Below, one piece after another: positions 34,883 through 43,724 of a stretch of 64,000 nt of DNA (its first letter is position 1; every line of letters begins with the position of its first letter). A model generated the notes under the pieces. That model was not told where the DNA came from. It ran no database searches and saw nothing but the letters and a program-made list of their open reading frames with translations. The position numbers and the translations under genes were made by a program. Origin of the DNA: SZUA-36 sp963774415 (GTDB lineage: Bacteria; Pseudomonadota; Gammaproteobacteria; Xanthomonadales; SZUA-36). The DNA is taken from NCBI GenBank assembly GCA_963774415.1, contig CAVZEU010000008.1, positions 124,001 through 188,000 on the forward strand. The letters run 5' to 3'.

Positions 34883-35233
34883 CTATTTCTTCCTTCCGCT
34901 TTTTCGTTTCGATTTCTTTTTTTTCGGCCTGGGCGCCGGCAAATCCCTTGCGGTCAGCCTCACCAGCGTGCTGAGCCAGTCCGCGTCCTCGATCTCGTCC
35001 CCGATGAGAAATGAGGGTCTTGCGCCCGGATAAGGCGGCGCCTCGACGGCGTCGCCGATGAAGGCTTTCCCGGGGTTCGTCGGCTTGACGAACAACTGGT
35101 TGTCACAGATGAGCGCCACCACCTTGCCGTTGCAGTAGAGCGCGTATTCACCGAACATTTTTCGGTAAGAAACGACACCGCTCCCCGCCATCTGGTCGGT
35201 GACGAATTGGACGAATTCAAGGTCCGAGGCCAT
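34883..35233 (-). CDS. TfoX/Sxy N-terminal domain protein
   Basis: A 116-residue protein matching the N-terminal TfoX domain (FVQFVTDQMAGSGVVSYRKMFGEYALYCNGKVVALI). The C-terminus is a strongly basic tail (RPKKKKSKRKSGRKK) that could bind nucleic acid. Full Sxy proteins also have a C-terminal domain, absent here; single-domain versions are common and their role in competence is unproven. The ATG directly follows the TGA of a VOC remnant. Confidence 0.85.
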   Translation of the reverse strand: MASDLEFVQFVTDQMAGSGVVSYRKMFGEYALYCNGKVVALICDNQLFVKPTNPGKAFIGDAVEAPPYPGARPSFLIGDEIEDADWLSTLVRLTARDLPAPRPKKKKSKRKSGRKK

Positions 35234-35296
35234 TCAATTTACCTTGCCGCGCGTTGTGACTGCTCCCTCGGGGTTATCGACGAAAACAGAGGGCCG
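35234..35296 (-). pseudogene. C-terminal remnant of a VOC-family gene
   Basis: The last 20 codons before this TGA read RPSVFVDNPEGAVTTRGKVN, close to the C-terminal strand of the VOC protein encoded at 33853-34287 (GPSIYVNDPEGNVVELKG). Nothing VOC-like can be read upstream in the same frame. It looks like the tail of a deleted paralogue whose stop codon now abuts the tfoX-like start. Confidence 0.6.
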
Positions 35297-35361
35297 GTTC
35301 CCGGGGCTTCCGCTTGCCGCCGGCGTCAGCGCGGCGATTTTCTCAATCCGGGTGGTTGCCG

Positions 35362-35943
35362 TCAGCCCGGGCCCAGCGCGCCCCGGATCGGCGAGACCGG
35401 TTCGTGCACCCGGAGGACCAGGAAGTCCGAGAAAGATGCGCCCGCCTCGACCTTGGCAAGCCAGTCTTCGGGCTCGAACTCCACTCCGATCGGGTTGGCG
35501 GCGAAGTCCGGGCCGCGGATGAAATCGTTGCATTCATCGCTGCTGCCGAAGGCGTTGACCTGGAACTCCATCTGGTTGCCGTCGGGGTCGGCATAGTACA
35601 TGGACACCGCCAGGCCGTGGTGGATACACCAGTACGGCAGGATGCCTTCAGGCTTGAGCTTTGTGTAGGTCTCGAACAAGTCCTCAAGCGAGGCATAGGT
35701 ATAGGCGACGTGGTCGACCCCGACCAGCCCTTGCTTTTCCGTTTCCGTGGCCTGCGGTTGCACGGCGGCCAGGTTGATGAATGCGAAGCGGTGGTGTTCG
35801 TCGTCGTACGTCAGAAAGGCGATGAGAGGGTTCTGGTGTTGAATCTCGGCATCGAAGACTTTCCGGTACCAGTCGAGCATCTCCTCGAAGCGGCGGGTGC
35901 GGTAAACGACATGGGCGAATATCTTGGGGTGTGCGTGCGGCAT
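35362..35943 (-). CDS. VOC-family extradiol-dioxygenase-like protein
   Basis: A 193-residue VOC protein. Candidate metal ligands are His11 (IFAHVVYRT), a His in GVDHVAYTYA near residue 77 and Glu in GNQMEFQVNAF near 126, as in biphenyl-diol dioxygenases and glyoxalases. It has a longer C-terminal extension (NPIGVEFEPEDWLAK to VHEPVSPIR) than its short relatives. Its substrate is unknown. No coupled partner gene is visible. Confidence 0.82.
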   Translation of the reverse strand: MPHAHPKIFAHVVYRTRRFEEMLDWYRKVFDAEIQHQNPLIAFLTYDDEHHRFAFINLAAVQPQATETEKQGLVGVDHVAYTYASLEDLFETYTKLKPEGILPYWCIHHGLAVSMYYADPDGNQMEFQVNAFGSSDECNDFIRGPDFAANPIGVEFEPEDWLAKVEAGASFSDFLVLRVHEPVSPIRGALGPG

Positions 35944-36029
35944 GGCGGTTCCTCCATTTCCCTATTTATAGGTCAGCGTCTTTGCAAAGACAATCATGCG
36001 AGCAAAAAAACCGGCTTGCCCGGCGGTGT

Positions 36030-36641
36030 TCAGAATTTCCCTATCCAGGCCTTGATGCCGCGCATCACCATTTCAATTGCGATCGTGCCGACGATCAATG
36101 CCGTGACCCGGCCGGCAATTTCGATATACCGCTCGACGATCGCCTCGCGCCGCGAGGCGACCACATCGTGCAGTTTTTTCAGCAGAACCAGGATCACGGC
36201 ACACGCCAGGACCGTGCCGGCAATCAAAAGAGAGGCCGCCAGCGGATCATGTTTCTTGCCGATGATGATGCTCGCGCTGATTGTGCCCGGTCCGATAAAA
36301 ACGGGCATGGCGATGGCGCCGGCGATATGCTTGGATTCGCCATGCAGTATTTCGATGGCGGTGGGCCCGCGAAAGACAAACTGCAGCCCGATGAGCAGAA
36401 AAACGATGCCGCCGAATATTTGAAACGAGGCGAATTCCACCTGCATGTAGCGAACGAAAACCGCGTCGCCGAGTATGGCGAAAAAGCAAAACACCACGAT
36501 GGCAATAAGACTGGCTCGCGCCAGGACCTGGTTAAACGTTCGCTGGTCCAGTTTGCGTACGATGTCGGTCAGGTAGATGACCAGCAGGAAAGGATTGAGC
36601 AGCACCAGCAACAGCGCCGCCGATTTTATGTATTCACCCAT
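36030..36641 (-). CDS. MarC family integral membrane protein
   Basis: A 203-residue protein with six helices of the MarC/YchE type. Marks are LLVLLNPFLLVIYLTDIV at the start, FQIFGGIVFLLIGLQFVF, and IAMPVFIGPGTISASIIIGK, the conserved loop. MarC was once linked to multidrug resistance, but that link was disproved; a role as a transporter is only predicted. It is flanked by unrelated genes. Confidence 0.85.
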   Translation of the reverse strand: MGEYIKSAALLLVLLNPFLLVIYLTDIVRKLDQRTFNQVLARASLIAIVVFCFFAILGDAVFVRYMQVEFASFQIFGGIVFLLIGLQFVFRGPTAIEILHGESKHIAGAIAMPVFIGPGTISASIIIGKKHDPLAASLLIAGTVLACAVILVLLKKLHDVVASRREAIVERYIEIAGRVTALIVGTIAIEMVMRGIKAWIGKF

Positions 36642-36857
36642 TTGTAATCACCAAAGTCCTGAACCGGGCCGCGCGGCGGCTGACCCTTCCTTCTGCGAAG
36701 CGGACGAGCCCGACAACGTGGCAGGCGCCGGCCATCGCGGTCGCCCGCGCGCAGCCCATGACCGAGTTGGGGGAGGCCTGGCAACGTCTGCGCCGCCTCG
36801 CCGCGCCATGCACCGTGCCCCCAGTATAGCCGCTGCGCCACCGGCGGACAGCCTCGA

Positions 36858-37778
36858 TCAGCCGCTGTCCGGGCCGAGCCGCGGACACAATTCAGCCACG
36901 TCCTGGCGCAGTATCTCCGCCATTCTTAGCGTGCCGCGGCCGGGCGAATCCGGATCGGCGAAAATCAGGTAGAGCTCGCGGTAACGTTCGGCGCCTTCGC
37001 GCATCGGCAGCGGCTTGAGCGCACCCGAACGCAGTTCCCGGCGGATGGCGTCTTGCGGAAACCAGGCGAATCCCAACCCCATGCAGGCCGCCGCGATCTG
37101 CGTCGCCTTGTTGGAGAACGTCCAGCGTTGCTCCGCGCCGGTCCAGCCGCCGCTGTCGCGGGTCTGCTGCTGAGCGCTGTCGCGGATCAGCAGGTGGCGG
37201 TGCTCGCGCAGGTCATCCAGGGTCAGCGCCCGCCCGACCCGGAACAGCGGGTGGTGCGGGTGGGCCGCCGCGATGAAGCGTATGCGCAGCAGCGGGTCGC
37301 CGCTGAAGCCCGGCGGGATATGCGTGTTGATGGCGAGGTCCACGTTGCGTTGGTTGAGGGCTTCGTCGGTGCCGCCCAGCACGGTTTCATAGAGTTGCAC
37401 GCGCGTCTGAGGTTGTTCTTCACCGAACCTTTCAAGCGAGCGCAACAGCGCCCAGGTGGGATAGATGATCTCGACCGCCAGCCGCAGCTCCGGCTCCCAG
37501 TCGGGACCGAGGCCGGCAGCGCCGCGCTCCAGCGCTGCGGCGCGCTCGAGCAGATTTTTCGAGCGCCGGTAAAGGACCTTGCCGGCCGCGGTCAGCACCG
37601 CTTTGCGGCCCTGCTTCACGAATACTTCGACGCCCAGCATTTGTTCGATCTTCTGCACCGCGTAACTGACCGACGACTGCGACTTGTGGACCCGTTCAGC
37701 CGCGCCCGCGAATGAGCCGGCCTCGACCACGGCCGTAAAGGCGCGCCACTGCTCCAGCGATATCCGGGTATGCAACAT
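36858..37778 (-). CDS. LysR-family transcriptional regulator
   Basis: A 306-residue LysR protein. The N-terminal winged helix (WRAFTAVVEAGSFAGAAERVHKSQSSVSYAV) is followed by a linker helix and a PBP-like effector domain from residue 90. It is divergently transcribed from doxX and pirin; three palindromes lie between, so it probably controls that pair. The effector is unknown. Divergent LysR-DoxX-pirin arrangements are common in proteobacteria, which supports the link. Confidence 0.92.
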   Translation of the reverse strand: MLHTRISLEQWRAFTAVVEAGSFAGAAERVHKSQSSVSYAVQKIEQMLGVEVFVKQGRKAVLTAAGKVLYRRSKNLLERAAALERGAAGLGPDWEPELRLAVEIIYPTWALLRSLERFGEEQPQTRVQLYETVLGGTDEALNQRNVDLAINTHIPPGFSGDPLLRIRFIAAAHPHHPLFRVGRALTLDDLREHRHLLIRDSAQQQTRDSGGWTGAEQRWTFSNKATQIAAACMGLGFAWFPQDAIRRELRSGALKPLPMREGAERYRELYLIFADPDSPGRGTLRMAEILRQDVAELCPRLGPDSG

Positions 37779-37789
37779 ATCGAATCAGT

Positions 37790-37830
37790 CGATTTAAAAA
37801 TCGCAAAAATTGCGTTATTAATCTATTAAT
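37790..37830. promoter_or_regulatory. Palindrome cluster, likely LysR operators, in the LysR-doxX interval
   Basis: Three inverted repeats are packed together: CGATTT-AA-AAATCG (37790-37803), CGCAA-AAA-TTGCG (37802-37814) and ATTAAT-CT-ATTAAT (37817-37830). They overlap or abut and sit in AT-rich DNA just upstream of the LysR start. LysR proteins bind two adjacent sites, so this fits an autoregulatory and activation site. Confidence 0.6.
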
Positions 37831-37973
37831 GAGATGTGTAGTATGGACTCGATGTCGCATGACATGCAAGGAGCGACAAGCTGATATCCGCGCCGCAGAT
37901 CAATACCAGCCTTCGGCTGGACCTGCTTTTTATTCAACACAGATTATTCAATAGCCACAGAGGAGGAACCGTT

Positions 37974-38375
37974 ATGAACGCATTATTTGAAAAACTGAGC
38001 CCGTGGCTCGACGTGGCCGGGCGCATCCTGATCGCCTGGCTGTTCGTCACATCCGGCTTCGGCAAGATCGGCGGTTACGAGGGCACGCAGGCCTACATGG
38101 CCTCGATGGGCGTGCCGGGCGCGTTGCTGCCGCTGGTGATCGTGACCGAGTTGGGTGGCGGCCTGCTGATCGTTTTCGGTCTGTTCACACGCTACGCGGC
38201 CATCGCGCTGGCGGGATTCAGCATCCTCGCAGGTGTCCTGTTTCACGCCGGCTCGCCGGACCACATGCAACAGCTGATGTTCATAAAGAACCTGGGTATC
38301 GCTGGTGGTTTCCTGTTTCTGGCCGCGAACGGCGCGGGCAGGTTCAGCCTCGACCAGCGCCGTGGGCGCGCTTGA
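37974..38375 (+). CDS. DoxX family membrane protein
   Basis: A 133-residue, four-helix protein. DoxX family traits are GRILIAWLFVTSGFGKIGGYEGTQAYM, VTELGGGLLIVFGLFTRYAAIAL and KNLGIAGGFLFLAA. Relatives are subunits of thiosulfate:quinone oxidoreductase or of a membrane redox complex, but many remain uncharacterised. It is the first gene of a likely two-gene unit with pirin; the pirin start lies eight bases beyond its stop. Confidence 0.9.
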   Translation: MNALFEKLSPWLDVAGRILIAWLFVTSGFGKIGGYEGTQAYMASMGVPGALLPLVIVTELGGGLLIVFGLFTRYAAIALAGFSILAGVLFHAGSPDHMQQLMFIKNLGIAGGFLFLAANGAGRFSLDQRRGRA

Positions 38376-38383
38376 AGGCGCCG

Positions 38384-39259
38384 GTGAACGCTGTGTCTGA
38401 TCAGGCCAGGAAACTGGTTCGTACGATCCCGGGACTGGAGACGTCCGATGGCGCCGGCGTCAGGCTGCGCCGCAGCATCGGCGCGCGCCAGGACCTGCGC
38501 CTGGACCCGTTCCTGATGCTGGACGAATTCGGTACCGAGAACCCCGACGATTATATCGCCGGGTTCCCGCCGCATCCGCACCGCGGATTCGAAACCGTCA
38601 CCTACATGATCGACGGCCACATGCGCCACGAGGACCACCTCGGCAACGTTGGCGAGCTCAAAAGCGGCGGCGTGCAGTGGATGACGGCCGGCCGCGGCGT
38701 GATCCACTCGGAAATGCCGCAGCAGCAAAGCGGCCGCATGCGCGGCTTCCAGTTATGGATCAACCTGCCGGCCAGGGAGAAGATGAAGCCCGCCGCTTAC
38801 CGCGACATCCCGGCCGCTGAATTGCCGGTCGCGGAACTGGCCGGCGGCGGCCGCCTGAAAGTGATTGCGGGCCGCGTACCGGGCGCGGCGGGTGTGATCG
38901 CCGGGCCGGTCAATGGCGCGCCCGGCGGCATGGCCACCGATCCGCTGCTGGTCGATCTGGCGCTGCCGCCGGGCGCCTCGTATCGCCTGGCGGTGCCGCG
39001 CGGCCACAACGCCTTTGTCTATGCTTACGAGGGCAGTGCCCTGATCGGTGGCCAGGTCTTGCCGCCGCGGCAGGCGGGTATCCTCGGTGACGGCGACTAC
39101 GCCGATATCGGAGCCGGTGACGATGCGCTGCGGTTGTTGCTGGTAGCTGGCCGGCCGCTGGCCGAGCCGGTGGTCCAGTACGGGCCGTTCGTCATGAACA
39201 CCCGCGAGGAAATCGTCCAGGCACAGGCCGACTATCGCAACGGCACGCTGACGGCGTAG
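38384..39259 (+). CDS. Pirin family protein
   Basis: A 291-residue two-cupin protein. The metal site His residues are in PPHPHRGFETVTYMIDG near residue 60 and in HEDHLGNVGELKSGGVQWMTAGRGVIHSE, with the C-terminal cupin from about residue 170. Bacterial pirins can be quercetinases or redox-responsive regulators. The start is GTG at 38384 with GAAGG five bases upstream; GTG three codons later and TTG four codons earlier are also possible. Confidence 0.9.
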   Translation: MNAVSDQARKLVRTIPGLETSDGAGVRLRRSIGARQDLRLDPFLMLDEFGTENPDDYIAGFPPHPHRGFETVTYMIDGHMRHEDHLGNVGELKSGGVQWMTAGRGVIHSEMPQQQSGRMRGFQLWINLPAREKMKPAAYRDIPAAELPVAELAGGGRLKVIAGRVPGAAGVIAGPVNGAPGGMATDPLLVDLALPPGASYRLAVPRGHNAFVYAYEGSALIGGQVLPPRQAGILGDGDYADIGAGDDALRLLLVAGRPLAEPVVQYGPFVMNTREEIVQAQADYRNGTLTA

Positions 39260-39287
39260 CGCCGCGCCGTCAGCGGACCTGCGGTTC

Positions 39288-40799
39288 TTACTGGATAAAG
39301 CCGGCCACGACCTTTTTGAATTTCGCCAGGCTGTCCGGGTTCACATACATCATGTGACCGGCGTCGAAGTATACCTCCTGGACATTCGAGCGTAGTTTCT
39401 TGGAAATGTCCAGGTGCCGGACCAGGTACTCGGTCGTGAAAAACGGCGTCGCCAGGTCGTAGTAACCCGCCAGGAACAACACCCGCATGTGCGGGTTCTG
39501 CGTCATCGCGTACGACAGGTCGGGGATGGTGTTGGGTGTCGGCAACTTGATCAAGTTGAATCCGGGTTGCTTGTGTGACCAGTCCCATTTCATGAACACT
39601 TCGTCAGCAAGCGTGTTGTAGGTCTGGTCGGTGGGCACCTCCAGATCATGCGAGTAGTAGTCCATGAAGGCGGCCAGGAAGCTGGGGCCGATCGCGGTCG
39701 TCATCGGGTCGTAGACCATCGTGTCGCGGTTCAGGCCGATACTGCCGCCGGTGTAGCGGGAGTCGATGCGCCCGACGGTCTCGCCGCGGTCGCGCAGCAG
39801 TTCCTTGGTGAATTGCTGGTGGCCGACCCTGAGGTTGGCGCGGTCCCAGTAGTCCTTTGAAATACCGGTGTAACGGTGGAGCTTGTCGATGACGTCCTTG
39901 CGCGTCGCCTCGTCCAGCGCGGCGCCCTGCATCAGGGCGCTGGCGTATTCACCGACCGCGAAGTCCTCGACCTCTTGCAGGAAGGCGTCCCGGTCGGCCG
40001 GCTGTTCCGGCAGGGCGTGGTGGTAATACGCGGTCGCGGCGAAGGTCGGCAGGAACAGGACATGCGGCAGGTCGACGCCGCCGAAATCGAAGCCGGTGGC
40101 GAAATCCAGGAATGGGGAAACCAGCACCAGGCCATTCAGCGCCAGGCTGTGGTGGTTCAGCAGGTAATAGCTCACGCCGGCCGAACGCATGCCGCCGTAG
40201 CTCTCGCCGAGTATGTACTTGGGCGAGGCCCAGCGCTCGTTCTCGGTCACGTACTGGGCGATGAAATCGCCGACGGATTGGATGTCCTGGTCGACCCCCC
40301 AGAAGTCCTCGCCCTTGGCCTTGCCGACGGCCTTTGCAAAACCGGTGCCGACCGGGTCGATCATGACCAGGTCCGCCTTGTCGAGGATCGAATAGTCGTT
40401 GCTGACGCGTTTGAAGGGGCCGTTGTCGGTGAAGCTCGCGTCCTTGATGGCGACACGCTGCGGGCCGAGCACGCCCATGTGCAGCCACAGCGAGGCCGAT
40501 CCCGGGCCGCCGTTGTAGGCGAAGATGATCGGGTGCGTGCGCGGGTCGGTCTCGTCGTTGACGTAAGCGGTGAAACCGATCAAGGCGATCGGCTCGCCGT
40601 CGTCGTTTTTCATCAGCATCGTTCCCGCATTGGCGGTGTACTTGACGGTCTTGCCGTCCAGCCTGATCTGGTGCTCGCTGGTGTAGACGTGGGCCTCGGG
40701 CGCCGGTTTGGCCGTATCGTCGCCGGCGGGTTTGTCGTCGGCGCCGGCGGCCAGCGGCAAGACGATGGCCAGCAATAGGGCATGGAGGAATACGCGCAT
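39288..40799 (-). CDS. Serine carboxypeptidase, family S10
   Basis: A 503-residue exported peptidase, with a signal peptide of about 19 residues (ending PLAAGA). S10 marks are the NGGPGSASLW oxyanion segment, the nucleophile Ser in LGESYGGMRSAG, the Asp in AGYYDLATPF and the His in DAGHMMYVN. It should cleave C-terminal residues from peptides in the periplasm or outside. The ATG has GGGAGA six bases upstream. It lies next to a second exported peptidase-like gene on the same strand. Confidence 0.92.
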   Translation of the reverse strand: MRVFLHALLLAIVLPLAAGADDKPAGDDTAKPAPEAHVYTSEHQIRLDGKTVKYTANAGTMLMKNDDGEPIALIGFTAYVNDETDPRTHPIIFAYNGGPGSASLWLHMGVLGPQRVAIKDASFTDNGPFKRVSNDYSILDKADLVMIDPVGTGFAKAVGKAKGEDFWGVDQDIQSVGDFIAQYVTENERWASPKYILGESYGGMRSAGVSYYLLNHHSLALNGLVLVSPFLDFATGFDFGGVDLPHVLFLPTFAATAYYHHALPEQPADRDAFLQEVEDFAVGEYASALMQGAALDEATRKDVIDKLHRYTGISKDYWDRANLRVGHQQFTKELLRDRGETVGRIDSRYTGGSIGLNRDTMVYDPMTTAIGPSFLAAFMDYYSHDLEVPTDQTYNTLADEVFMKWDWSHKQPGFNLIKLPTPNTIPDLSYAMTQNPHMRVLFLAGYYDLATPFFTTEYLVRHLDISKKLRSNVQEVYFDAGHMMYVNPDSLAKFKKVVAGFIQ

Positions 40800-40985
40800 G
40801 ATGAATCTCCCAGGGAAAAATTGGCGCTCAGGGTAACCCAAAATCCCGGTTGGCGTCATTTGTAATTTCGCGGGAAGTGGACAAGGCAGACGCAACACGC
40901 CTGCTTTTCGTGGTTGCCGGAATTCCGGCTCAAGGGCCGCGGGCGCTCGGTGCGCGCGGCTTTTAAAGCGGTGCTTGCCGCCTCG

Positions 40986-42482
40986 TCACTTGCCCAGTTC
41001 ATAGAAGTACTCGACGTAGGACAGCACCGCCGCGTCCCAGCCAGCGACATTGGGGTTGTCGGATTCGACCACGAAATATTCGTCCGGGGCGTGCGCGCCG
41101 CTGCCGTGACCGAGACCGAAATGGCCCGAGGCGAGCTTCAATGGCTTGTTGGTAAAGACGTAACCCGGGTAGGAGCCCGCGTTGCGCGGCCACAGGATCG
41201 GGTCCAGGCCGGCCTGCCTGAGTACGGAGAACTGCGCCCGGATCAGGGCCGAGTCGGCGGGTGTCGCGGTTGGGTCGTAGCCGCCGCTCATATTGACGTC
41301 GATGTCACCGAAGCCATGGTTGGCGAGGTGCGCCTTGAGCGCATCGAGCGCCGCCTGCGCCGTCATCGGAGGCACCAGCCGCAGATCGAGCTTCGCCTGG
41401 GCCCAATGCGGCAGCACGGTCTTGCCGCCGGGACCGGTGTAACCGCCGACCAGGCCTTCGATATTGACGGTCGGTTGCGACTCCAGCCGCTCGAGCGCCT
41501 GCTCGAAAGGTAAATCGTCGATCCAGTGCTGCGTGCTCAGCCGCTTTTTCATCTGTGCTTCGCTGCCGCGTTGGGCCGCCTCGGCGATCATCGCCTTCTC
41601 CGCGGCGGTGAGCGGCCCCGGTTGTGGGTAGTTGTCGATCGTGATGGTATTGCCGTCGGCGGAAACCAGCGTGTCCAGCGCGTGCACCAGGTGCCAGACC
41701 GGGCTGTCGATCATGGCCTTGAGCGAAGAATGTACGTCCTTGCCCGGGCCGCGGCCCCATTTTTCGCCGCTCGCGGTCAACTGTACCTCGATCACGCCCT
41801 TGGCGCCGAGACTGACCGTCACCAGGCCGTCCGGGTCCTGCATGGCCGTTGGCATAAAAACACCGACGGTGCCGGCCAGCGCGGTCTCAACTTCCGGCTT
41901 GTGCACGATCTGGCCGATGTGGGGCGAGCCGATTTCTTCCTCGCCTTCCGCGACCAGCACCAGGTTGACCGGCATCTGTGCCCCCGCGCCGCGGATCGCA
42001 TGCAGCGCCGCGATCAGGGCCGATTCCGGGCCTTTCTGGTTAACGGCGCCGCGGCCGACGACGGCCCGGCCGAGGCCGGGCTTATCCACGATCTTCGCAT
42101 CCAGCGGCGGTGACGACCATTCCGACGGGTCGAATTGCTTGACGTCGTACATGAAATACAGGCCAACCGTTTTCGGCGCACCGGCATCGAGGGTGGCGAA
42201 AACTCCCGGCTTGCCGTCCGTCGCGATGATCTTCGCCTGCTGGAAGCCCGCCTCCTTCAGCAGCGCGGCCATGTGTTCGGCGCCCTCGGGGTAGCCGCGG
42301 TTTTCCGCCGCGATCGACGGCAGCCTGATCCAGTCCTGCAGGCGCTTGACGCCCTCGTCGTGTTGCCTGGCGATCTCCGCCTTGATCGCGGAAAAGTCCG
42401 TCTGGTCCGAGCGGGCGGATTGGTACGGGGCGAGACATGCGGTAATGGTCAGAGCGGCAATGAGAAATAACTTTTGGTTCAT
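40986..42482 (-). CDS. M20-family peptidase-like protein with altered metal ligands
   Basis: A 498-residue exported protein of the M20/M28 dipeptidase family (signal peptide of about 23 residues). The fold is clear: EGEEEIGSPH near residue 179, the dimerisation segment and GHGSGAHAPDEYF near the end. Two usual zinc ligands are missing: the first ligand His in the HYDV motif is Met111 (YFMYDVKQF) and the bridging Asp of GRGxxDDKG is Asn148 (GRGAVNQKG). Activity may be changed or lost. It follows the S10 gene by about 190 bases, so the two may be co-expressed. Confidence 0.82.
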   Translation of the reverse strand: MNQKLFLIAALTITACLAPYQSARSDQTDFSAIKAEIARQHDEGVKRLQDWIRLPSIAAENRGYPEGAEHMAALLKEAGFQQAKIIATDGKPGVFATLDAGAPKTVGLYFMYDVKQFDPSEWSSPPLDAKIVDKPGLGRAVVGRGAVNQKGPESALIAALHAIRGAGAQMPVNLVLVAEGEEEIGSPHIGQIVHKPEVETALAGTVGVFMPTAMQDPDGLVTVSLGAKGVIEVQLTASGEKWGRGPGKDVHSSLKAMIDSPVWHLVHALDTLVSADGNTITIDNYPQPGPLTAAEKAMIAEAAQRGSEAQMKKRLSTQHWIDDLPFEQALERLESQPTVNIEGLVGGYTGPGGKTVLPHWAQAKLDLRLVPPMTAQAALDALKAHLANHGFGDIDVNMSGGYDPTATPADSALIRAQFSVLRQAGLDPILWPRNAGSYPGYVFTNKPLKLASGHFGLGHGSGAHAPDEYFVVESDNPNVAGWDAAVLSYVEYFYELGK

Positions 42483-42616
42483 CGAAGTTACCTGTTGGTT
42501 GACGATTGTTGGCGCTTGGGCCAAGTGTGCTACAAAACGGACGAGAACGCACCCGCCGGCACCATCGGCAATGATTCTCGCGAGGTTGGCTTCGGCACTG
42601 CCGGTTGCAGCGCCGG

Positions 42617-43225
42617 CTAGCGCCCCGGTCGCTTGAAATCCCGGCGCGCGCTATCGACCTCTGTCCTGATCACGCACTCAGGGACGTGGTCGTTGACCAG
42701 GCCCATCGCCTGCATGAAGGCGTAGACGGTGGTGGGGCCGATGAACTTCCAGCCCAGCTTCTTCAGGTCTTGCGACAGGGCGACCGATTCCGGCGAAGTC
42801 GAAACCGCTTGCGGGTCGTCGGGCTGCTGCGGGGGTTCGTAGCGCCAGATGAACGCGGCCAGCGAGCCGACCTGCCCGACCAGCTCCTGCGCCCGCCGGG
42901 CGTTGTTGATGACCGCTTCGATTTTGCCGCGGTGGCGGACAATGCCTTCGTCCTTCAGCAAACGCTGGATATCCGCCGGGCCGAAGCGGGCGACCCGGTC
43001 GAAATCGAAATGATGGAACGCGGCACGGAAGTTCTCGCGCTTGGCGAGGATCGTGCGCCAACTCAGGCCGGACTGAAATCCCTCCAGGCTCAGTTTCTCG
43101 AACAACCGCCGGTCGTCGCCCACCGGAAAGCCCCACTCGGTGTCGTGATAGTCCATGTATTCGGGTGCGGCGCCGCACCAGTGGCAGCGAGCCCGGCCGT
43201 CGGGCCCCGTTATCGTTTTGGTCAT
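42617..43225 (-). CDS. tag: DNA-3-methyladenine glycosylase I
   Basis: A 202-residue base-excision repair enzyme that removes 3-methyladenine. Zinc-binding residues are visible in RCHWCGAAPEYMDYHDTEWG and in NDHVPECVI (HxxxC). The catalytic region is GLSWRTILAKRENFRAAF. GGAGAGGG lies seven bases before the ATG. It is last in the tag-GFA-MOSC-GGCT-SnoaL minus-strand group, with a 79-base gap from the GFA gene. Confidence 0.95.
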   Translation of the reverse strand: MTKTITGPDGRARCHWCGAAPEYMDYHDTEWGFPVGDDRRLFEKLSLEGFQSGLSWRTILAKRENFRAAFHHFDFDRVARFGPADIQRLLKDEGIVRHRGKIEAVINNARRAQELVGQVGSLAAFIWRYEPPQQPDDPQAVSTSPESVALSQDLKKLGWKFIGPTTVYAFMQAMGLVNDHVPECVIRTEVDSARRDFKRPGR

Positions 43226-43304
43226 GCCTGTGCCCTCTCCTGGTCGGGCGGCTTTTGTCACCCGAAGCGGCGAAGTATATTTGGCCGCAACGTCCGGCGC
43301 CAGC

Positions 43305-43724
43305 TCAGCCGGGCGAACTGCCCGGGCCTTGCCGATACCGTTCGCAGTCGTCGTCGATGGTGAGCCATTCGACCTGGCTTTCCGTATAGATGTGGCGCGT
43401 GGGCCTGACCCGGTTCGGGTCGTCCAGCGAAACGATGGACAGGGAAATGAATTCGGGGTGCCCGCTGTCGCGAAAGCTGAGCGTCGAGCCGCAGCGCGCG
43501 CAGAAACCGCGCCGCCCGGTCGCCGAGGATTCGAACTCCAGGGGTCTGCCGGCGCTCCAGGCAAGCTGCTCCAGGCGCAGGTCCATCCAGGTGGCAGCCG
43601 CGGCGCCCGCGACTTTCTGGCACATGCGGCAGTGACAGAATTCCGCCAGCAATGGTTCGCCTGAAATCTCGTACCTGACCGCCCCGCAAAGGCAGCCTCC
43701 CCGCATGATCTTCTCGTCATCCAT
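43305..43724 (-). CDS. GFA family (CENP-V/GFA domain) protein
   Basis: A 139-residue zinc-binding protein. The ligand sites are GGCLCGAVRYE near residue 10, CHCRMCQK near residue 30 and FCARCGSTLSF near 75. The family includes glutathione-dependent formaldehyde-activating enzyme, but most members are uncharacterised and substrate binding is not predicted. GAGAGG lies seven bases before the ATG. It overlaps the MOSC gene by eight bases. Confidence 0.88.
   Translation of the reverse strand: MDDEKIMRGGCLCGAVRYEISGEPLLAEFCHCRMCQKVAGAAAATWMDLRLEQLAWSAGRPLEFESSATGRRGFCARCGSTLSFRDSGHPEFISLSIVSLDDPNRVRPTRHIYTESQVEWLTIDDDCERYRQGPGSSPG

Noticed and set aside
36626..36841. Minus-strand ORF between marC and the LysR gene
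   Set aside because: Composition is Arg/Gly rich and overlaps on both strands with other frames; no domain.
42617..43720. 367-residue version of Tag
   Set aside because: The upstream extension runs through the GFA gene in another frame; the ATG at 43225 has a strong ribosome site and matches family length.
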